This document shows positions 9,766 through 18,807 of a stretch of 64,000 nucleotides of DNA, piece after piece. The number at the start of each line of letters is the position of its first letter. Position 1 is the stretch's first letter. The stretch spans positions 50,776 to 114,775 of the forward strand of contig MWDD01000004.1 in NCBI GenBank assembly GCA_002070375.1, written 5' to 3'. The notes under the pieces are model-generated. The model had not been told where the DNA came from. It did not search any database and saw nothing but the letters and a program-made list of their open reading frames with translations. This DNA is from a bacterium ADurb.Bin157. GTDB lineage: Bacteria; Muiribacteriota; Ozemobacteria; Ozemobacterales; Ozemobacteraceae. The position numbers and the translations under genes are program-made.

Positions 9766-10890
9766 ATGCTTCGTTACCTGAACATGCCACTTCTGGCATT
9801 TATTATATCGATTTCGTTTTTCGTGCCTTCATTAACACCTTCGGCACAAGCGGACGAGTTGGTCTTTAATTCAGCCGAAGAAGCAAGAGCAGCTGCAAAA
9901 AAACGTGCTCAAGAATACGATGCAAAAATGAAGGAATATTTGAGCTCGGAAAAAAGCAAATGGGAAAAAGAACAAGCATCAAATTCAGGCCCTGTCGATA
10001 TTGAAAAACTTACAAAAATTACTTACGACGAGGGCGATACTCAAACCGAAGAAGGCAAAGCACTCTCTGAAAGCACCGGCAACAGACTCGACGAACTTAA
10101 AGATCAATCCTTAAATAATGCAAGTGAAAACAGCGTCGCAATGATGGCGGCTACGGCAGGTTACCAATGGAAGATCAAAGTTAAAAACGGCAAATATGTT
10201 TTGACTGACTCTTTTTCTGCCGCATCTTTTCAAACCGGGAACAATACACCCGAAAATCCTAAAACAAATACTCCAAATCAACCGGTAACAACACCCGAAA
10301 AAATAAACGATCCTCAAAATAATCCCGACGAACAACCTGAAATTGCAGCTAATCCCGAATCAACACCCCCTCCTGCAGTTCCCACTAATTTTGATGAAGA
10401 AGCTAAAACAGCCCCCGAACCCGGTAAAGAATCTCCCGCAGAAGCCCCTAAACCCGGCGAAAGCTATGATCCATCTTTGCCGGTCTTGACTCCTCCGGCG
10501 GTAAGGCTGGTTATTCAGCATCCATTAGACCAAACAGAAGAGATCTTTTCTTGTAATCCCGAAGATCCGGCCCCCGAAGACCTCAAACTCGAAGAATTTA
10601 GAATCCCCGAAGACACAAGAGTGCGAATGAACCTTGAACTCAGTGACGCAATAAACCCCGATGACGTAACAATGGTAGTTGTTGACGATGAAGGCGAAAC
10701 AGAACCTATTCCGGCGGCAAGATTCTCAAATTACCGACATTTGTTCAGAGTTCCCTCTGATGACCAATATTTTGTAAAAGTCTTTGTTAAAGATGCTGAA
10801 AATTTTGGGCAACCAAAGCAAATTATGCAAGTTGCAATACCGGTCACAAAGGTTGATTTCGATTCAAGAAGCATCGAGAGAACAAGGTAA
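9766..10890 (+). CDS. Secreted Pro/Glu-rich linker protein with C-terminal beta domain
   Basis: A 374-residue exported protein of unknown function. The start at ATG 9766 has AAGGAG just upstream and yields a clear signal peptide (LLAFIISISFFV, cleavage near SAQA-DE). After it come a charged helical part (about 30-75), a low-complexity Pro/Asn/Thr/Glu linker (about 160-245), and a compact C-terminal domain (about 255-365) with the feel of an Ig-like or cadherin-like beta sandwich. An upstream in-frame extension exists but would bury the signal peptide and precede the -10 box. Its last 27 bases overlap the end of the convergent birA gene. Confidence 0.75.
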   Translation: MLRYLNMPLLAFIISISFFVPSLTPSAQADELVFNSAEEARAAAKKRAQEYDAKMKEYLSSEKSKWEKEQASNSGPVDIEKLTKITYDEGDTQTEEGKALSESTGNRLDELKDQSLNNASENSVAMMAATAGYQWKIKVKNGKYVLTDSFSAASFQTGNNTPENPKTNTPNQPVTTPEKINDPQNNPDEQPEIAANPESTPPPAVPTNFDEEAKTAPEPGKESPAEAPKPGESYDPSLPVLTPPAVRLVIQHPLDQTEEIFSCNPEDPAPEDLKLEEFRIPEDTRVRMNLELSDAINPDDVTMVVVDDEGETEPIPAARFSNYRHLFRVPSDDQYFVKVFVKDAENFGQPKQIMQVAIPVTKVDFDSRSIERTR

Positions 10891-11631
10891 TATAGGTTGT
10901 AAAGAAGCTGATACAAGCCGACGAGTTGTTGAGTCTGAGGTTACGTTTAGCGAACCGTCAGAGTTAATGGCAGTCGGCTTTGCTGTGAATTTTTCTTCGT
11001 TACCGACGATTACCATAAAGACGTTTTGCCAAAATATTCCGCCATAATCACGCCAAAGCTTTGATAAAGCAACGCTGTCATAATAAATGATTTTATCCCA
11101 TTCTTCACAAAATGCTTTTAGCAAGATTTCTTTTGTTATCTCGGGGGCAAATTCATTTACACAGGATGTATTTAAACTTTTGTCGTTGATGGCACTTATG
11201 TTTATGCCGATTCCTATAACGCATAGTATTTTTCCGTCGATTATACTCGATTCCGTAAGAATGCCGCCAAGTTTGCCATTTTTATACCAAAGATCATTCG
11301 GCCATTTGAGCCACAAGTTTTTGCAGTTCACGCTTAGCCCGCGGAGCGCTCCCGACATGGCTATCCCTCCGATAAGCGAAGCCGGAAAAGAATCGCAGGG
11401 AAGTTCTGCCGAAAATGAGAACATTAAAGATTCTCCGGATTTTTCTGATACCCATTTTCGGTTGTATTGACCTCTGCCCGCAGTTTGAAAATCTGCCAGC
11501 TGAAGACAGTGAATAAAGTCGGATTTTTTTGTCTTTGCTTTTATATTGTCGTTCGTTGAACCGGTTTCAATTACGTGCTCAAAGATATGGTTTTTAAAAA
11601 ATGGTATTTTTTTTATATCAGAAAAATTCAT
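10864..11631 (-). CDS. birA: Biotin--[acetyl-CoA-carboxylase] ligase
   Basis: Attaches biotin to biotin carboxyl carrier proteins through biotinoyl-AMP. The 255-residue protein has the ligase signature: GSTNDN near the N-terminus, the nucleotide-binding loop GRGQYNRKW, and KWPNDLWYKNGKLGGIL with the catalytic lysine. It lacks the N-terminal winged helix of E. coli BirA, so it should be a mono-functional (group I) ligase without repressor activity. ATG 11631 lies inside the end of surE (14-base overlap), indicating coupled translation. The 3' end is antisense to the end of the secreted protein gene. Confidence 0.92.
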   Translation of the reverse strand: MNFSDIKKIPFFKNHIFEHVIETGSTNDNIKAKTKKSDFIHCLQLADFQTAGRGQYNRKWVSEKSGESLMFSFSAELPCDSFPASLIGGIAMSGALRGLSVNCKNLWLKWPNDLWYKNGKLGGILTESSIIDGKILCVIGIGINISAINDKSLNTSCVNEFAPEITKEILLKAFCEEWDKIIYYDSVALSKLWRDYGGIFWQNVFMVIVGNEEKFTAKPTAINSDGSLNVTSDSTTRRLVSASLQPILPCSLDAS

Positions 11632-12385
11632 TCAAACTCTCAATCATATTATTGTCGGTTAAATCGATTTTTAATGGAGTCAACGATACATAACCGTTTT
11701 TAACGGCCACCACATCGGTGTTCTCATCGTTGTCTATAACCTTGGGACTTCCGTTTATCCAGTAATATGAATGCCCATTGGGATCAAGTCGTTGTTCATA
11801 TTTTTCAAAGTAATCAACGGTGCCGCTTCTGGTTATTTTGAGTCCTTTTATCTCTTCGCCGGGTATTGCCGGAACGTTTATGTTGTAGACTTTGTCTTTG
11901 GGAACATCAGAATTTATAAGAGTTTTTATGCATTTAATTGCCCATTCCGAGGCCGGGCTGTAATCTTCGTTTATGTCGTAAGAATTAAGAGATACAGCTA
12001 CAGAGAGAATATTTTTAAATGCCCCCTCGAATGCGGCAGCTACCGTTCCTGAATAAAAAATGTCAACACACATGTTAGAGCCTTTGTTTATACCCGAGAC
12101 AACAAGATCAATTTTATCTTTAAACAAAGTTGAGAGCGCTATTTTAACACAATCTGCCGGGGTTCCCGAAACAGCGTAAGCAATTGTGTTGTGTACGGGA
12201 AAGTCTACTTTGCGTGCTCTCAATGGGACTGCCAGTGTTATTGAATTACTGGCAGCACTGCGCTCAGAGTCGGGGGCTGAAATATAAAGGTTTCCCAGGC
12301 GGGTGAGTGGGCGGGCCAAAGTTATGAGGCCGGGTGCGTTAATGCCGTCGTCATTTGCCAAAAGAATATTCATTTCTGTCTTCAT
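11618..12385 (-). CDS. surE: 5'/3'-nucleotidase SurE
   Basis: A divalent-metal-dependent nucleoside monophosphate phosphatase of the survival protein E family. The 255-residue frame starts with the family hallmark NILLANDDGINAPGL, whose Asp pair binds metal, and contains SGINKGSNM, the second metal/phosphate loop, and a C-terminal beta-hairpin region. I start it at ATG 12385, which has AAGGA eight bases upstream and sits four residues before the conserved core; a frame extension to 12442 would start upstream of its own -10 box. It is the first gene of a surE-birA pair. Confidence 0.94.
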   Translation of the reverse strand: MKTEMNILLANDDGINAPGLITLARPLTRLGNLYISAPDSERSAASNSITLAVPLRARKVDFPVHNTIAYAVSGTPADCVKIALSTLFKDKIDLVVSGINKGSNMCVDIFYSGTVAAAFEGAFKNILSVAVSLNSYDINEDYSPASEWAIKCIKTLINSDVPKDKVYNINVPAIPGEEIKGLKITRSGTVDYFEKYEQRLDPNGHSYYWINGSPKVIDNDENTDVVAVKNGYVSLTPLKIDLTDNNMIESLNEFF

Positions 12386-12394
12386 TTTTTTTCC

Positions 12395-12423
12395 TTGATG
12401 ATAGTTTGATAACATGATAAGAT
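12395..12423 (+). promoter_or_regulatory. Promoter of the enzyme I-like gene
   Basis: TTGATG (12395-12400) and TAAGAT (12418-12423) are 17 bases apart, and TGA directly before the -10 makes an extended element. It overlaps the opposing surE promoter. Confidence 0.45.
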
Positions 12424-12442
12424 ATTTCAACTTTGTATTCAA
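12414..12442 (-). promoter_or_regulatory. Promoter of surE-birA
   Basis: On the minus strand TTGAAT (12442-12437) and TATCAT (12419-12414) are 17 bases apart. The -10 overlaps the -10 region of the divergent promoter, so the two probably compete for polymerase. Confidence 0.5.
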
Positions 12443-12451
12443 GAGATTTAC

Positions 12452-14197
12452 ATGCTAAAAGGATTATCAATCTCACCCGGCTACGCGCTTGGCACTATTT
12501 ATTGTCTCAAACACCACCAGCTTGAGAGTATAGAAAGTAGCTCTATTTTAGACTCTGAAATAGATGCTGAAATAGGAAGGTTTGATAGTGCTTTAGAGCT
12601 TTCTAGGGCAGAAATCGGACAATTGCTTGAATTGCCTCAGATTAAGAGCAGTCTTGAAATTTCTAATATTTTTCAAGCACATTTGACACTTTTAGATGAT
12701 CCCGATTTGCGAAAAGAAGTCGAAAAACGAATTAAGCAACAAAAAAAAGACGTGCTTTCTGTTGTGGGAAACGTAGTTCGCGATTACAGCAATTTTTTTA
12801 GAAATTTACCCGACCCGCAGTTTCAGGGCAAAGCCATTGATATAATGGACATCGGCAAGCGTATTCTAAAAAATTGCCAAAAACGAAAACCGGGTGCGGT
12901 AAGCTTGGATGAATTTACAGAGGGCGTCATAGTTGTGGCAGAAGACCTCACTCCCTCTGAAATAGTGACTTTTAACCCTTCAAGAATAAAAGGAATCGCA
13001 ATAGAAGAGGGAACGCCTACTTCTCACGCTTCCATTTTGGCCCGATCATTAGGCATTCCTGCTTTGATTCAAGTTAAAGACTTAATGTTGAAGGCTACCG
13101 ATAACGCTTTTGCTATAATTGACAGCGCTTCGGGAAATATTATTTTTAATCCCGATGCAAAAACCAAAGATAATTATCTAAATGAGCTGAATAAATATAA
13201 AGAACGTCATCAAAGAATTCTTGCTGACATTGATAAACCTTCTGTCACGAAAGATGGCATTGAAATAACTTTAAAAGCAAATATCGGACAAACTGCCGAT
13301 ATTGAGTCTGCCGTCTTAAATAAAGCCGGCGGGATAGGGCTTTACAGAACAGAATTTGCCTATTTAACCCGAACCACTTTTCCGACAGAAGAAGAATTGT
13401 TTCAATCTTATTTTGAAGCTGTTGAAAAGCTTGGCGACAATACCCTTGTGATAAGAACTATTGATATCGGCGGAGATAAAATTTCTCACCTGATGGGCAA
13501 TTCCCTAGAAAGAAACCCCGAATTAGGCTGGCGCGCTGTCAGAATATCTCTCGATTGCGAAGACGTTTTTATGACTCAATTAAGGGCAATATTGAGGGTT
13601 GCCGGAAAAGCGGGCGAAGATAAAATCAGAATTCTTTTTCCCATGATTTCAAATATTGAAGAACTCAGAAAAATTAAAGTTATTTTAAGCAGGGCAGCTT
13701 CAGAACTTAAGGCCGAGGGGTTTGAAGTTAAGGATTTCATAAAAATCGGTATTATGGTTGAAGTTCCTTCGGTTGCTCTTTTGGCCGATAGATTCGCAAA
13801 AGAGGTGGACTTCTTTGCTATCGGAAGCAACGATTTGGTGCAATACACACTTGCTGTTGACAGAACTAATTCAAAAGTGTCTCATCTTTATCAACCTGCC
13901 AACCCGGCTGTTATAAATCTTATTAAAAATGTTGTGAGAGCGGGCGATAAGTTCTCTATGCCCGTAAGCCTATGCGGAGAAATAGCCGGTGATGTTAAAT
14001 ACACAGTTCTTTTAATCGGCCTTGGCTTAAGAGAATTGTCGATGAACTCTGTTCTTATTCCTTCTGTTAAACAAGTCGTCAGAAATATTTCCTGCAAAGA
14101 AGCGACAGAACTTGTGGCGCCCTTACTGGAACTGGATACCACAGAAGAAATTGAAAAAGCCTTAACCAGAATTAATGCTTCCTTTGGTTTACAGTGA
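12452..14197 (+). CDS. ptsI: Phosphoenolpyruvate-protein phosphotransferase (PTS enzyme I-like)
   Basis: Transfers phosphate from PEP to HPr or an HPr-like partner. The 581-residue protein has the enzyme I order: an N-terminal domain opening LKGLSISPGYALG, the phospho-histidine loop GTPTSHASILARSLGIPA with His192, the PEP-binding TIM barrel with LYRTEFAYL and RTIDIGGDK, the metal/phosphate segment GSNDLVQYTLAVDRTN, and the active Cys in CGEIAGD. All catalytic residues are kept. There is no GAF domain, so it is not PtsP. No HPr or enzyme II gene is visible in the window, so the acceptor is unknown. The downstream gene begins within its stop codon. Confidence 0.9.
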   Translation: MLKGLSISPGYALGTIYCLKHHQLESIESSSILDSEIDAEIGRFDSALELSRAEIGQLLELPQIKSSLEISNIFQAHLTLLDDPDLRKEVEKRIKQQKKDVLSVVGNVVRDYSNFFRNLPDPQFQGKAIDIMDIGKRILKNCQKRKPGAVSLDEFTEGVIVVAEDLTPSEIVTFNPSRIKGIAIEEGTPTSHASILARSLGIPALIQVKDLMLKATDNAFAIIDSASGNIIFNPDAKTKDNYLNELNKYKERHQRILADIDKPSVTKDGIEITLKANIGQTADIESAVLNKAGGIGLYRTEFAYLTRTTFPTEEELFQSYFEAVEKLGDNTLVIRTIDIGGDKISHLMGNSLERNPELGWRAVRISLDCEDVFMTQLRAILRVAGKAGEDKIRILFPMISNIEELRKIKVILSRAASELKAEGFEVKDFIKIGIMVEVPSVALLADRFAKEVDFFAIGSNDLVQYTLAVDRTNSKVSHLYQPANPAVINLIKNVVRAGDKFSMPVSLCGEIAGDVKYTVLLIGLGLRELSMNSVLIPSVKQVVRNISCKEATELVAPLLELDTTEEIEKALTRINASFGLQ

Positions 14198-14682
14198 AAA
14201 ATTTATTTTCATTATTATTTTTCGTTCTATTTTTAACTTCAGTCGTTTTTGGTTATGCGCGACTTGAAGATGGTCTTCCTCAGAGACTTCCGGCGGTTAA
14301 GGCAAGGCTTTGCGGTAAAGAATTTAATGTGATGTTGGCAAGAACAGAGATCGAAAAAGCAAAAGGTTTGATGTTTTATAAATATTTGCCTGCCGACCAA
14401 GGTATGTTGTTTATCTATTCTAAGCCCCAATATATGTCGTTTTGGATGAAAAATACCATTATACCCTTAGATGCCGTGTTTTTTTCAGAAGATTTAAAAG
14501 TTGTGGACTGGATATCAAACATGGAACCCGGTTATGGCAGACAAAACAAAGATCTGCCTAAGTATGAGTCAAATTCTAAGGCTCAGTATGTGCTTGAATT
14601 AAATGCAAAAACTGCAGAAAATTTAAATATAAAGATAGGGGATTTGCTTGATATTCCTCTCTTTTGTTTGTATTCTGAATAA
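14194..14682 (+). CDS. Exported DUF192 family protein
   Basis: A 162-residue protein starting with GTG that overlaps the stop of the enzyme I-like gene by four bases. It has an N-terminal signal peptide or anchor (FSLLFFVLFLTSVVFG). The DUF192 core follows, recognised by LARTEIEKAKGLMF, GMLFIY, FWMKNTIIPLDAVFF and a closing YVLELNA stretch. DUF192 proteins are small periplasmic beta barrels of unknown biochemical role. The gene ends two bases before the O-antigen ligase/TPR gene, so these genes are one transcription unit. Confidence 0.88.
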   Translation: MKNLFSLLFFVLFLTSVVFGYARLEDGLPQRLPAVKARLCGKEFNVMLARTEIEKAKGLMFYKYLPADQGMLFIYSKPQYMSFWMKNTIIPLDAVFFSEDLKVVDWISNMEPGYGRQNKDLPKYESNSKAQYVLELNAKTAENLNIKIGDLLDIPLFCLYSE

Positions 14683-14684
14683 AT

Positions 14685-17306
14685 ATGTTTCCTAAGGCAA
14701 TTAAAAATACACTGCAAATTTTCGGTTTGATAATATCTGTTATACTGATTATTCAACCGTGGTTTTATACAACTAACTCAGACGACCCGTTTTTGTTTTC
14801 AAGCTGGCATATTTTGTGTTGCGGTATTTTGGCGTCTTGCCTTTTAGCTGTAATTTACGTGTTTTTTCGCCCCAAAAAAGGCCAAATTCCATTTATAAAG
14901 ACGTTTTTTCTTCTGTTTTTGCTCACTGCTTTTTTAGGGTATCAGGCAAAATATCTCGTTATCCTAAGAACTTCTGTTTTTATTATAAACGCGATTCTTT
15001 TAATAACCTTTCTGAGGCTTACTCGTCGGCGTTCTGACAATCACGCCATTATTTCGACCATTGCTGTCAGCGGAGCACTAATGGCTCTATATTGCATATT
15101 GCAAAGCTTTGGGTATGATTTCTTTGACTGGCGCTCAAAAGAAAATGTGATCGGTACCCTGGCTAACACAAACTATGCAGGTATTTATCTGATTATCTCT
15201 TCAATCATCACCCTTGGCGCAGTATTCGACATTCGATCCTCTGATTGGCGCGGTAAAACAGCCTTTACTTTAATGTTTCTGCTTCAAGCAGTCGGAGTGC
15301 TTTTGTGTCGAAAACTGGGTATAAATATTTGCTTTACCTTCTCTTTGTTTGTGTTTTTCGCAGCGGGAATTTTTGAAAAATACCCCGGCAGATATTTTGG
15401 CCGAAACCCTATTATGAGCGGCTTAGTTGTTGCATTGTTGGTTTTGCTGGCTTACGGCTCAATTTACTATAAAGTGGCTTCATATTCCTGGGAAACCATT
15501 ACAACCCGACCGGTAAATATTTCGTTTGTGGCCAGGCTTCTTTTGTGGAAAATGGGTTTTGAGGTTTTCTTATCAGACCCAATAAAAGGGGGCGGGCCGG
15601 GTTCCCTTCAATACAGCATGCAAATAAACAGACCCCCTAATGCCGATGTTTTCGGTATAAGCGAGTATAATCCCGATCCTCATGCCGTTCCTGTTTCCAT
15701 TTTAGGGGAAATGGGATTCTTGGGTTTTTGGCTTATATGCTCGTTTCTCTGTATTTCATACGCTGTATACATCAGAAAACAAAAAAAACGTGAATCTGTG
15801 GCAAATATAAATGATGATTCAAAAACAATTTTAGAGGTTGCTTCAGAGTCCGCTACCGAGTCCGCTACCGATAAAAAGTCTTCCTTAAAAGAATGGATTA
15901 ATAAAATTAAAAGAATTTTGTTAAAGAAAAATGACTCTGTTTGGCAGCTCCCTTGGGCAAATACCTTTATAGCTTTTTTGATCCTTTGGCTGAGCTACAA
16001 AGCAGGTTACATATCCATAAAAGTTGTTTTTTATTCTATCCCCTTTATTGCTGTATTTTGCGGAGTGTACAATCTTTTTGCCCGCAGGGCAAAAAAAGTG
16101 AAAAATAGTCCGGAGCATACGGATAAATATCAGAGCAGAGGCGTGATAGCCGCTATTACAGGCTATATTTTCTATTCTTTATTTAACAACAGCTTTGACG
16201 CCGTTCCTGTTTCGGGGCTGATGATATTGGTTTTTACACTGAATTTTTCTCTTAGCTTGTTTGATGTTAAATGGGAAAGAAGATTTTCTTCTTTAGCTTT
16301 ATTTTATTTACTTTTGCCACTTATGTTTTCTTTTTCCGCTTATACGTTTCAGATAGCACATCATATCGAAAACAAAAGCTTATACCTGGGAAGACTATTT
16401 TTGGGTTCATCAAGACCCGAAAGCGCTATTATGTGCTTTAATAAAGTTTTGCAGAACAATCCGCAGTCTTTGAAAGGATTTCATGGCGCGGCGATAAGTT
16501 ATGAGCAGCAGGGAATGCTCGATAAAGCCCAGGAAATGTACAAACGTCTCGACAGAATTGTTCCAAATGCATTCGGAGCAAATTATTACTTAGCTAAAAT
16601 ATTGCTAGAAAGCGGCAACATACTTGAAGCGCATAGGTATGCTCTGAAAAATATCGAAAGAGAAAGATTGCCAAGCGCTTTTGAGTTGCTTGGAAGAGTC
16701 TTGATTTATGAAGGAAAACAGTCTGAAGCTATTCAAATACTAACAGAAGGGATAATTTTTATTCCGAATTTTTACCACGAAAAAGTAGCGGCAGACAGAA
16801 TTCGATTTTTGTTGGCAAATTTTGCTGCTGAAAATGGTGATTATAAATCCTGCAAAATGTATCTAAATGAAATGAATACATCTTATAAGAACGAAAGAGA
16901 TGTGAGCTATCTGAACGGGATGCTTTATTCAAAAGAGCAAGAATACGATAAAGCGCTTGAAATTTTTGAACAGATTCTTGCCAATGAGCCTGAAAATCCA
17001 CTAATTATGAATGCTGTAGGATATATTTTAACTCAAAAAAATGAAGATTTAGAGCGAGCGCAAGAACTTTTAGAAGCAGCTTATTTAAAAATAAGAGAAA
17101 AAGAGCCTGTAGATTTGGCGAATCTTTTGATGCTCGCTCACAGTCTTGGAAAACTTTACTGGAAGCAGAATAAGCTGAATGAAGCAGGGGATTTATTAAA
17201 AATTGCATACGAGCAATCGCCCGAGGACTGGAAAGCTCTTAAAGAAGAACGATTGAAAGATTTAGAAGAATTTAATAGACAGTCTACCCTGGAGGCTTCG
17301 GAATGA
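14685..17306 (+). CDS. O-antigen ligase-like membrane protein fused to TPR repeats
   Basis: An 873-residue protein. About a dozen hydrophobic helices span 5-570 in the pattern of the Wzy/O-antigen ligase superfamily, with the periplasmic loop carrying GGGPGSLQYSMQINRPPNA and DPHAVPVSILGEMGFLGFW, which match the conserved Wzy_C region (Arg and His). A polar insertion at about 365-415 (including two direct copies of a 12-base unit near 15847) splits the helices. Residues about 575-840 are TPR repeats, presumably on the outer face of the membrane. Ligases of this fold move glycan from a lipid carrier onto an acceptor; the acceptor here is unknown. It is coupled to the histidine kinase by an ATGA overlap. 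Confidence 0.8.
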   Translation: MFPKAIKNTLQIFGLIISVILIIQPWFYTTNSDDPFLFSSWHILCCGILASCLLAVIYVFFRPKKGQIPFIKTFFLLFLLTAFLGYQAKYLVILRTSVFIINAILLITFLRLTRRRSDNHAIISTIAVSGALMALYCILQSFGYDFFDWRSKENVIGTLANTNYAGIYLIISSIITLGAVFDIRSSDWRGKTAFTLMFLLQAVGVLLCRKLGINICFTFSLFVFFAAGIFEKYPGRYFGRNPIMSGLVVALLVLLAYGSIYYKVASYSWETITTRPVNISFVARLLLWKMGFEVFLSDPIKGGGPGSLQYSMQINRPPNADVFGISEYNPDPHAVPVSILGEMGFLGFWLICSFLCISYAVYIRKQKKRESVANINDDSKTILEVASESATESATDKKSSLKEWINKIKRILLKKNDSVWQLPWANTFIAFLILWLSYKAGYISIKVVFYSIPFIAVFCGVYNLFARRAKKVKNSPEHTDKYQSRGVIAAITGYIFYSLFNNSFDAVPVSGLMILVFTLNFSLSLFDVKWERRFSSLALFYLLLPLMFSFSAYTFQIAHHIENKSLYLGRLFLGSSRPESAIMCFNKVLQNNPQSLKGFHGAAISYEQQGMLDKAQEMYKRLDRIVPNAFGANYYLAKILLESGNILEAHRYALKNIERERLPSAFELLGRVLIYEGKQSEAIQILTEGIIFIPNFYHEKVAADRIRFLLANFAAENGDYKSCKMYLNEMNTSYKNERDVSYLNGMLYSKEQEYDKALEIFEQILANEPENPLIMNAVGYILTQKNEDLERAQELLEAAYLKIREKEPVDLANLLMLAHSLGKLYWKQNKLNEAGDLLKIAYEQSPEDWKALKEERLKDLEEFNRQSTLEASE

Positions 17307-18271
17307 AGCAGATTTTAGGTCCTGAATTGTTTGTGTCGCTTCTTCTTGTTATTTTTGTCTTAATCATATCTGCACTATTCAAAAAGAATATTCTTAATTC
17401 TGAAAAAATTCAGACTGACCCTGACTTGCAAAAACAGGACAGTTCTAAAACTGAGCTGACTGCGCCTGAAAACGAAGTTAACTTAAGTGCAACTCCAAAT
17501 AATGAAGCCAAACAGAATGATGCAATTCAGATATACGAGCAAAACTATGAAAAGTTGAAAACCGAATTTTTAGCTACCCTTAGCCATGAACTTAAAACCC
17601 CGCTAGTTTCAATTATCGGTTATCTGGACCTTATTGCAACAGAAAAACTCGGAGTCATAACGGATCGACAAAAACATGCTCTGGACGTTTCTTTGAAAAA
17701 AACCGCGCATTTGAATACTCTGATTTCTTCAATTCTGAATTTTGCACGTATGGAAGCCGGAAAGCTTGAGTTTGATTTAAAACCGAACAAAATTCAGCCC
17801 ATGCTGAATGACATTATTGAATCCTTTAAACCCATCGCCGATAAAAAAAATGTGGTTTTTGAAACAGACTATGAGGCCGATATGGGGCCGCTGTTGTTTG
17901 ACAATGACCTGATTTATAGGGTAATTACTAATTTGTTAGACAACGCGGTCAAGTTTTCTTATGATAAAACTGTTATAAGTGTTAAGTTGAGCAAAGATAA
18001 AGAGCAATTGGCAAAAATTGTCGTAGAAAACTTTGGCCCCGGGATTCCCGAAAATATGTTGGAAAAAGTTAAAAATAAATTTTTCCAAGCAGATACATCA
18101 GATACTAGGCCAAGAGGCGGTTTGGGAATCGGCCTGGCAATAGCTGAAAAAATACTGGTTGGACACGGAACAAAATTGCATATTGAATCTGAAGTCGGTA
18201 AAAAAACCACATTCTCTTTCTATTTACAATTTTTGCCGGAACAAAACAATAAAACTAAAACCGAAGGTTAA
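17303..18271 (+). CDS. Membrane-anchored sensor histidine kinase
   Basis: A 322-residue kinase. One membrane helix (about 8-25) is followed by a short linker with no sensor domain, then the dimerisation domain with the phospho-acceptor His95 in LSHELKTPLVSIIGY, then the ATP-binding domain with an N box (NLLDNAVKFS), G1 (VENFGPGIPE) and G2 (RGGLGIGLAIAE). It is intact. It lacks a receiver domain, and no response regulator is nearby, so the partner is encoded elsewhere. ATG overlaps the stop of the ligase/TPR gene by four bases, and the 3' end overlaps the convergent gene by four. Confidence 0.9.
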   Translation: MKQILGPELFVSLLLVIFVLIISALFKKNILNSEKIQTDPDLQKQDSSKTELTAPENEVNLSATPNNEAKQNDAIQIYEQNYEKLKTEFLATLSHELKTPLVSIIGYLDLIATEKLGVITDRQKHALDVSLKKTAHLNTLISSILNFARMEAGKLEFDLKPNKIQPMLNDIIESFKPIADKKNVVFETDYEADMGPLLFDNDLIYRVITNLLDNAVKFSYDKTVISVKLSKDKEQLAKIVVENFGPGIPENMLEKVKNKFFQADTSDTRPRGGLGIGLAIAEKILVGHGTKLHIESEVGKKTTFSFYLQFLPEQNNKTKTEG

Positions 18272-18792
18272 TTCTTTTCAGAGACCAATCTGAACCCAAT
18301 CGGTTTGTTAAGTGTGTAGGGCGACTGTAAGAAGTTTTTCAATCTGTTGCTTAAGCTTTTGTGCGCAACTTCGAACAAATATTCGCAAAAATCAATTATC
18401 CCGTCGGGTGTATTATAGAAGTCTTTTTCATCGTCTATATTAAAGGATATCTTGTTATCAACTTTTTTGAAGATGAGTATAAATGTGAAAAATCTCTCTT
18501 CTAAATCGTTTCCGTTTACATTAATTGCAAAACCTATTGCTGCTGTGCCATTTTCGCCGAACTCTGTGTCGAGTGCGTCGCCCCGGAGGGTTTGAGTGTT
18601 GAAAACAAAGCCGCTGCTCGGGGGAAACATAAAAATTTTAGTTTCAGGGCAATACAAGCTCTCCATTATGTAGTTTTTAATATCATGCACAAATTCACGG
18701 CATTCTTTGGTGTAAGCGTCACACTCTTTAATGCCTTTTTTATATGCATCGCAAAGCTGTCTGTATTTATTGGTTTTGGTGGTTTTAGCCAT
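18268..18792 (-). CDS. Hypothetical protein, 174 residues
   Basis: I do not recognise this protein. It is soluble, without signal peptide or membrane segments, with a Lys/Tyr/Cys-rich N-terminal helix (about 1-50, cysteines at 9, 19, 25 and 30) and then a mixed alpha/beta body containing RGDALDTEFGENGTAAIGFAI. The start at ATG 18792 has GGAG upstream. It follows the ribbon-helix-helix-like gene by 15 bases, so the two form a small operon divergent from the MoxR cassette. The C-terminal end overlaps the histidine kinase stop. Confidence 0.6.
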   Translation of the reverse strand: MAKTTKTNKYRQLCDAYKKGIKECDAYTKECREFVHDIKNYIMESLYCPETKIFMFPPSSGFVFNTQTLRGDALDTEFGENGTAAIGFAINVNGNDLEERFFTFILIFKKVDNKISFNIDDEKDFYNTPDGIIDFCEYLFEVAHKSLSNRLKNFLQSPYTLNKPIGFRLVSEKN

Positions 18793-18807
18793 GGTTTTCT
18801 CCGGCGG

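Noticed and set aside
12386..12442. Upstream start for SurE adding 19 residues
   Set aside because: The extension overlaps the -35/-10 region, and the conserved NILLANDDG start fits the ATG at 12385 with a ribosome site.
13021..13080. Enzyme I-like gene as PtsP or pyruvate phosphate dikinase
   Set aside because: No GAF domain or ATP-grasp domain is present, and domain order matches enzyme I.
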